Source: Dehalococcoidia bacterium (GTDB taxonomy: Bacteria; Chloroflexota; Dehalococcoidia; DSTF01; JALHUB01). From it: 64,000 nt of DNA. Of this stretch, positions 59,265 through 64,000 are shown piece after piece. The number at the start of each line of letters is the position of its first letter. Position 1 is the stretch's first letter. The position numbers and the translations under genes are program-made. The notes below the pieces were generated by a model. The model ran no database searches and was not told the DNA's origin. It saw only the letters and a list, made by a program, of their open reading frames with translations. The DNA lies in assembly GCA_030018455.1 (NCBI GenBank), contig JASEFU010000001.1:373545-437544 (forward strand), given 5' to 3'.

Positions 59265-61097
59265 CTATGTCGTCTTTTCCTCGAAAGCCGGATGCAGTTC
59301 TTCTTCCCGTCGCGTGCGCGCCAGCGCCTCCTCCTGGTCGCGCAGCTCGAGGTCGTATATCTGGCGGTAGAAGCCGTCGCGGCGCAGCAGCTCGTGATGG
59401 CGCCCCCGCTCGACGATGCGGCCCTCCCGCAGCACCAGTATCTGGTGGGCGTTCTTCACCGTCCGCAGCCTCTGCGCGATCACGAAAGTCGTCCGTCCGC
59501 GCATCAGCTCTGCCAGCGCCTGCTGGATGAGGTACTCCGTCTCCGTGTCGACGCTGGACGTGGAGTCGTCGAGGATGAGGATGCGCGGGTCCATAAGCAG
59601 CGTCCGCGCGATAGCGATGCGCTGCTTCTCCCCGCCCGAAAGGGTGACGCCGCGCTCGCCCACCCACGTATCGTAGCCCTCCGGCAGGCGCGCGATGACG
59701 TCGTGGATGCGGGCCGTCCGCGACGCCGCCTCGATCTCCTCTTGGCTCGCGCTTACGGCGCCGTAGGCTATGTTCTCGCGGATCGTCGCCGAAAACAGGA
59801 AGACGTCCTGCTGCACGATGCCCACGTTGCGCCGCAGCGACGCGAGCGTCAGGTCGCGGATGTCGTGCCCGTCGATGGTGATGCGGCCGGACGTCACGTC
59901 GTAGAAGCGGGGAATGAGGCTGACCACCGTCGTCTTGCCGCTGCCGGTGGGGCCCAGCAGGGCGACGACCTCGTTCGGCCGCGCCTCGAATGAGACGTCG
60001 TGGAGGAGGGGGCTGACGGCGTCGTAGCCGAAGGAAACGCCCTCGAAGCGCACGAGTCCCTCCACGTCCTTCAGCTCAACGGCGCCAGGCTTCTCTTTCA
60101 CCGCCGACTCGGCGTCGAGGATCTCGTAGATGCGTTCCGCCGCTGAGGCCGCGCGCGCGAACAGCATCACGATCCAGCCCAGGGCGCGGATGGGCACCTG
60201 CAATATCGTCAGGTAGAGCATGAACGACGTCAGCTCGCCGATTTCCATGCGCCCCTGCGTGATCTGCCAGCCGCCGAACCAGATGGTGGCGACCATCGCC
60301 AGCATCCAGAGTCCGGTCATCATCGGGGCGTTAAAAGCCGATATCTGCGTCGTCAGGTATGAGTGGCCGAAGAGGTCTTCCGCTTCCCGCGCGAACTTCC
60401 GGCTTTCGTACTCCTCGCGCGAGAACGCCCTGACCACCCGCACGCCGGAAAAGTTCTCCTGCATGACAGCGCCCAGGCGCCCCAGGCCGTCCTGTACCTT
60501 CATCCAGATCGGCGAGAGCTGCGCCGTCATTACGCGCGAGCGCCAGATGACGACCGGCAGCAGCGCCCAGGCCACGAGCGTGAGGGACCAGTCGGAGATC
60601 AGCATGATGCTGAACACCATGAGCAAGACAACGAGCAGGTAGATCATCCGCAGGACGCCGAAGCTGATGTATAGGCGCATCGCTTCGACATCTTGCGTGG
60701 CGCGCGACATGAGCTGGCCCGTCTGCGCCTGGTCGTGGTAGGCGTGGCTCAGGCGTTCCAGCCGCTCGAAAATGGCGTTGCGCAGGTCGTAGGCCACCCA
60801 CTGGGAGACCCACTCCGCGAGGTACGTCTGGCCGTACGCGAAGGCGCCGCGCAGGAGGGCCGCCGCGATGATGGCGGAGGCGGCTATCACGAGGGTGCGC
60901 GTGTTGCCGAGGGCGACGTGCGTCTCGTTGCCGTTGAGGTTCTTGATCTGCACGTCGAGCCCGGTGTCGATGGCCCAGCGGATAAGCTGCGGCGTGGCAA
61001 GGACGAAGGCGCCCGCGCCGAGCACGCAGAGCCAGGCGAGCGCGACTCGCATCTTGTACGGGCGGAGGAACGAGAGAATGCGAACCAGCGGCGGCAC
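59265..61097 (-). CDS. ABC exporter half with degenerate ATPase site (heterodimer partner)
   Basis: The 610-aa protein has six membrane helices over about 15-310 and a nucleotide-binding domain with Walker A LGPTGSGKTTVVSLIPRF near 384, a canonical signature LSGGEKQRIAIART, Walker B ILILDDSTSSVD near 507 where the catalytic Glu is Asp, and H-loop IAQRLRTV near 540 where His is Gln. These changes mark the non-hydrolysing site of heterodimeric exporters such as TM287/288 and BmrCD. The GTG start has GGAG six bases upstream. It is the first of the two genes. Confidence 0.9.
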   Translation of the reverse strand: MPPLVRILSFLRPYKMRVALAWLCVLGAGAFVLATPQLIRWAIDTGLDVQIKNLNGNETHVALGNTRTLVIAASAIIAAALLRGAFAYGQTYLAEWVSQWVAYDLRNAIFERLERLSHAYHDQAQTGQLMSRATQDVEAMRLYISFGVLRMIYLLVVLLMVFSIMLISDWSLTLVAWALLPVVIWRSRVMTAQLSPIWMKVQDGLGRLGAVMQENFSGVRVVRAFSREEYESRKFAREAEDLFGHSYLTTQISAFNAPMMTGLWMLAMVATIWFGGWQITQGRMEIGELTSFMLYLTILQVPIRALGWIVMLFARAASAAERIYEILDAESAVKEKPGAVELKDVEGLVRFEGVSFGYDAVSPLLHDVSFEARPNEVVALLGPTGSGKTTVVSLIPRFYDVTSGRITIDGHDIRDLTLASLRRNVGIVQQDVFLFSATIRENIAYGAVSASQEEIEAASRTARIHDVIARLPEGYDTWVGERGVTLSGGEKQRIAIARTLLMDPRILILDDSTSSVDTETEYLIQQALAELMRGRTTFVIAQRLRTVKNAHQILVLREGRIVERGRHHELLRRDGFYRQIYDLELRDQEEALARTRREEELHPAFEEKTT

Positions 61098-61212
61098 GTC
61101 GGTCTCCGGGTACTCCCAACCTGATTCTATCTCAAATCAGGCGTCGACGCTAAGGTAGGCGGCGTTCGCCTGCCGCTCTTCGTCCCCGGGCCTGTGATAG
61201 AATGAGTTTGGA

Positions 61213-61896
61213 ATGGCACGGACAGAGCAGATCGAGCAGGCCGGCGCGCCCGGCGAGACCTCCCGCTTCGTCGTCCGACCCATGACCGCCGCCGACATCC
61301 CGCAGGCGATGGATATCGAGCGCGAGTCGTTCCCCACCATGTGGCCGCAGACGGCTTATGCCCGCGAGTTGAAGAACCGCCTGGCGCGCTACTTCGTGCT
61401 CTGCGAGGAGGGGAACCGGGGCGTGACCGCTGAAGAATCAGCACGACCGAGCCCCTGGCGCCGCGCGATGGGCCGTTTCCTGCGAAAGGAGCAGGAACCG
61501 GAGCCAACGCCGGAGCTGATAATCGGCGTCATTGGGCTGTGGATGATGGTGGACGAGCTGCACATCGTCACCATCGCCGTGCGCGAGGCGTTCCGGCGGC
61601 AGGGCGCGGGCGAGGCGCTGCTCATCGCCGCCATCGATTTCGCGCTCGCGAACAAGATGGACGCCGTGACGCTCGAATACCGCCGCTCGAACGAACCGGC
61701 GCGCGCCCTCTACGACAAGTACGGCTTTCTCAACGTCGGCGTGCGCACGCGGTACTACTCCGATAACAACGAGGACGCCATCGTGATGACGACGCCGCCC
61801 CTGCTATCGCGGGGGCAGCACCAGTTATTCCTGCGTCTCAAGGAGGAGCACCGCCGGCGCTGGGGTGGCCGCTACCTTCTCCCCGATTCCCTGTGA
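61213..61896 (+). CDS. RimI-like GNAT acetyltransferase with an insertion
   Basis: The 227-aa protein has the GNAT fold: FVVRPMTAADIPQAMDIERE and SFPTMWPQTAYARELKN at the start, DELHIVTIAVREAFRRQGAG (acetyl-CoA P-loop region) near 115-135, and TLEYRRSNEPARALYDKYGF, the RimI C-terminal motif. Classic RimI acetylates the N terminus of ribosomal protein bS18 and is about 150 aa; here about 30 extra residues (VTAEESARPSPWRRAMGRFL region) interrupt the sheet after strand 3, and the C terminus is extended by about 35. A TAGAAT lies ten bases before the ATG, so the message may be leaderless. Confidence 0.85.
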   Translation: MARTEQIEQAGAPGETSRFVVRPMTAADIPQAMDIERESFPTMWPQTAYARELKNRLARYFVLCEEGNRGVTAEESARPSPWRRAMGRFLRKEQEPEPTPELIIGVIGLWMMVDELHIVTIAVREAFRRQGAGEALLIAAIDFALANKMDAVTLEYRRSNEPARALYDKYGFLNVGVRTRYYSDNNEDAIVMTTPPLLSRGQHQLFLRLKEEHRRRWGGRYLLPDSL

Positions 61897-62102
61897 AGGC
61901 GCCCCGCGCGGAAGCTTCCCGGTCCCGGCCCTTCTGCGGAACGGCGGGCAAGATGCCTGCCCAATGGGAAGTCACATCCATTGCAGAGGTGGGACTGAAT
62001 CCCGGCCGGGCGGGCACCCCTGCGAGGAGCGGCCTGCGTCCGAGTTTGCCTGTCCGTTGACCATGCGTCGACGGAACGGCGGCTGCAGATTCCGCCCTGC
62101 CG

Positions 62103-62777
62103 TTAGCGGCGGGCCTCCCCGTTCAAGCCGCGGCGCACCCACTCGTCGCGGTCACGGATGTCGCGGTCGAACAGCAGCCGGTTGACGATCACCTCGCGAC
62201 GGTCCGGCCCCTGCGGCAGCCTGCGGTCGTTGGCGAGCGCTCGCTTCAGGAAGATCATCGCCGCCAGGGCCAGGCAGCCCGCCGCCACCGGTCCCGCCCC
62301 CTCGAAGACCAGCGCCGAGACGGGCGACGCCGCGATGCCCAGTCCCACCGCCAGCGGGACGCCGCGCAGCGCCACGCCGATCAGCGAGATGACGACAAAT
62401 ACCACGAGCGTCGCCGGCGTCAGGACCAGCAGGAAACCTATCGAAGCGCCGATGCCGCGTCCGCCCCTGAAGCCGAGGAAGACCGGCCAGGCGGCTCCGC
62501 CCACAGCCGCCAGCCCCGCCAGCACCTGCACCCCGAGCGGCTGATCGAAGAGCTTCGCCAGCGCGACGGCGGCCATCCCCTGTCCTATCTGCAAAAGCCC
62601 CACCGGCACCACCGCCCAGCGCGCCACGGACTGGTAGACGTTCGACGCCCCCGCGGTCGCGCTGCCCACCTGCCGTATATCGATCCCGCGCAATAGCTTT
62701 CCCGTCAGGTAGGCGATGGGAATCGATCCCAGCAGATAGGATGCGAGAACGATTGCCGGCGACAGAGCGGCGTCCAT
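62103..62777 (-). CDS. PlsY-like membrane protein with altered active-site motifs
   Basis: The 224-aa protein has five to six hydrophobic helices and begins like PlsY (LASYLLGSIPIAYLTGKLLR). PlsY transfers an acyl group from acyl-phosphate to glycerol-3-phosphate. The motif SGNxGAxN reads SATAGASN, the GHxxPxFLGFKGGKG motif reads GAAWPVFLGFRGGRG with the His lost, and the third motif with its conserved NIxR is not visible in the basic C-terminal tail (DRREVIVNRLLFDRDIRDRD). The fold assignment is firm, but acyltransferase activity is doubtful. The stop of the cytidylate-kinase-like gene lies 18 bases upstream. Confidence 0.78.
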   Translation of the reverse strand: MDAALSPAIVLASYLLGSIPIAYLTGKLLRGIDIRQVGSATAGASNVYQSVARWAVVPVGLLQIGQGMAAVALAKLFDQPLGVQVLAGLAAVGGAAWPVFLGFRGGRGIGASIGFLLVLTPATLVVFVVISLIGVALRGVPLAVGLGIAASPVSALVFEGAGPVAAGCLALAAMIFLKRALANDRRLPQGPDRREVIVNRLLFDRDIRDRDEWVRRGLNGEARR

Positions 62778-62795
62778 CGCGTCACGACCTCAGCG

Positions 62796-63506
62796 TTACT
62801 TTGGGGAGCGATGCCGGTACAGCGCCGCCAGCAGCGCGATCGCCTCGTCGAAGGAAAGGCGGCCGGTATTCAGTACGATGTCGTAGAGGTGCGGGTCGTC
62901 TGGGTCGACCTTGAAGTACTTGTGGTGGTACTCAATCCGGCCCTTGTCGCCCTCGTGCACGCGGTGCTTTGCGTCCTCCTCGTTCAGCATGTCGCGCTGC
63001 ATGATGCGGCGAACGCGCCATTCGAGCGGAGCCGTGACGAGGACGTGGAGGCAGCCGGCGCAGTCCTGGAGGATTGCCTGGCTCCCCCTGCCGACGATCA
63101 GCACCTTGCCCCGCGCGGCGACACCGCTGATGATGGAAGTGATAGCGTCCTTGTAGCGAGAATCGGTCAGCTCGTGGGCGGCCCGCTCAGGCAGAGCAGC
63201 CGCTTCGCCGTAACTTGTCGCCATCAGCACCTCGAGGCCGCCCGTGCCCATCAGGGGGTCGGCCGCGCCCGCCACCGCCGATCTCTCGAGGAACTTCTCG
63301 AACAGGGAGCCCAGCCGTTCCATGATGGTGGGCGGCGGCGCCGTCTCGTCGCGATGCTCCACGGCCGCGACTGTCACCCCGAGCGTTCGCGCCGCCTCCG
63401 CCAGTATCTCGCGGTCCACGTAGTCGAGCCCCAGCTCCTCCGCGGTGCGCCGCGCAATCTCCAGCGCGCCGCTGCCCGTGCTGCCGCTGATCGTAATAAC
63501 CGACAT
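62796..63506 (-). CDS. Cytidylate-kinase-like family protein
   Basis: The 236-aa protein opens VITISGSTGSGALEIARRTAEEL, a P-loop region without the usual GKS/T in the GSGALE stretch, and continues with LDYVDREILAEAARTLGV, VLIVGRGSQAILQD, and LVTAPLEWRVRRIMQRDMLNEEDAKHRV, the pattern of the cytidylate kinase-like 2 family. These proteins resemble CMP kinases but the substrate is unknown. It starts the two-gene unit with the PlsY-like gene. True Cmk is a different subfamily. Confidence 0.82.
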   Translation of the reverse strand: MSVITISGSTGSGALEIARRTAEELGLDYVDREILAEAARTLGVTVAAVEHRDETAPPPTIMERLGSLFEKFLERSAVAGAADPLMGTGGLEVLMATSYGEAAALPERAAHELTDSRYKDAITSIISGVAARGKVLIVGRGSQAILQDCAGCLHVLVTAPLEWRVRRIMQRDMLNEEDAKHRVHEGDKGRIEYHHKYFKVDPDDPHLYDIVLNTGRLSFDEAIALLAALYRHRSPK

Positions 63507-63652
63507 CTCGCCTCCCGATACCGGAAGTCTCCTACGCTATTCTATGCCGCCCGCAGACAAATTGCCATAGTGATACGCCACGCGGGTGCCCGCGAAGCCG
63601 GTTTTCGCCTATGATTGGCCCGATGGGCAAGAGCAGCAGCCAGGAGGAAGAC

Positions 63653-64000
63653 ATGTCGACGGTGCTCTACGAGAAGCGCAACCGCGTCGCCTATATTACG
63701 ATCAACCGGCCCGAGGTGATGAACTGCGTCGATCCCGACACCGCGGCGCGGCTCATCGAGGCGTGGGAGGACTTCCGCGACGACGACGAGACGTACGTTG
63801 CGGTGATCACCGGCGCCGGCGACAAGGCGTTCTGCGCCGGCTTCGACCTCAAGCAGGTGGGGCGCGCCCGCCTGCCGCGTTCGCCCCACGACATCCGCCG
63901 CTTTATCTACAGCCACCCCGGCTTTATGGGCTACACCCGCCGCGCCGACATCTTCAAGCCGATAATCGCCGCCGTGAACGGCTACTGCTTCGCGGGCGGG
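63653..64000 (+). CDS. Enoyl-CoA hydratase/isomerase family protein, 3' end outside window
   Basis: The visible 116 residues have the crotonase start (VLYEKRNRVAYITINRPEVM), the first oxyanion loop (GDKAFCAGFDLKQVG), and the second (KPIIAAVNGYCFAGG) at the window edge. The family hydrates or isomerizes enoyl-CoA esters in the cytoplasm. AGGAGGAAGAC precedes the ATG. An in-frame ATG 30 bases upstream is possible but lacks a site. Catalytic Glu residues lie beyond the end. Confidence 0.88.
   Translation, partial: MSTVLYEKRNRVAYITINRPEVMNCVDPDTAARLIEAWEDFRDDDETYVAVITGAGDKAFCAGFDLKQVGRARLPRSPHDIRRFIYSHPGFMGYTRRADIFKPIIAAVNGYCFAGG

Noticed and set aside
1-64000. CRISPR array or other periodic direct repeats
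   Set aside because: No regularly spaced identical repeats of 24 bases or more were seen; the closest signal is the short Pho-box-like array.

Overview
The window is high-GC bacterial DNA with short spacers, many GTG and TTG starts, strong Shine-Dalgarno sites and several sigma70-type promoters. The best guess for the host is a Chloroflexota bacterium, possibly Dehalococcoidia-like. This rests on the membrane protein of the YYY (Chlor_Arch_YYY) family fused to a glycosyltransferase, on a Gram-positive-style PstS lipoprotein, and on the mix of Wood-Ljungdahl-type methylene-THF reductase genes with aliphatic CoA chemistry. It is inference; no rRNA gene is present.

Layout. 1-8621: cell-envelope glycosylation, with a truncated GT2 transferase, a 929-aa membrane transferase with PA14-like sugar-binding tail, and the divergent 1576-aa transferase/YYY fusion. 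8668-12325: core translation and secretion (ffh, rpsP, khpA, rimM, two tRNAs, a hemolysin III protein); trmD is absent from its usual place after rimM. 12433-18968: a leftward eight-gene unit that couples a MetF/MetV methylene-THF reductase to a NuoF/NuoE/HoxU-like NADH module and carries its own histidine kinase and two receiver proteins. Divergent from it is a PEP-utilizing-enzyme homologue without an ATP-grasp domain.

20910-33090: an acyl-CoA island with a MaoC/FAS1-type hydratase, acyl-CoA dehydrogenase, branched-chain-type binding lipoprotein, two CoA ligases, two thiolase-fold proteins that lack the catalytic cysteine followed by a DUF35 protein (the layout of steroid side-chain retro-aldolases), and a 4-hydroxybutyryl-CoA-dehydratase-type enzyme with all iron-sulfur ligands. 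33210-37933: a membrane-anchored hydrolase and a four-gene ABC-2 exporter. 38034-44954: a complete phoB-phoR-pstSCAB-phoU phosphate unit with a Pho-box-like array and an intercistronic hairpin.

45078-48996: accessory DNA with a truncated IS481-type transposase, a secreted arylsulfotransferase-like protein with calcium-binding/dockerin-like tail under a near-perfect promoter, and a decayed secreted-protein gene. 49103-53735: eight tightly packed rightward genes of phage tail/holin character without terminase, portal, capsid or integrase; this is the best candidate for an undescribed system. 53826-64000: a nucleotidyltransferase, a TIGR04076 protein, ruvB, a tandem-repeat protein of unknown role, a heterodimeric ABC exporter pair, a RimI-type acetyltransferase, a very divergent PlsY-like protein, a cytidylate-kinase-like protein and the start of an enoyl-CoA hydratase.
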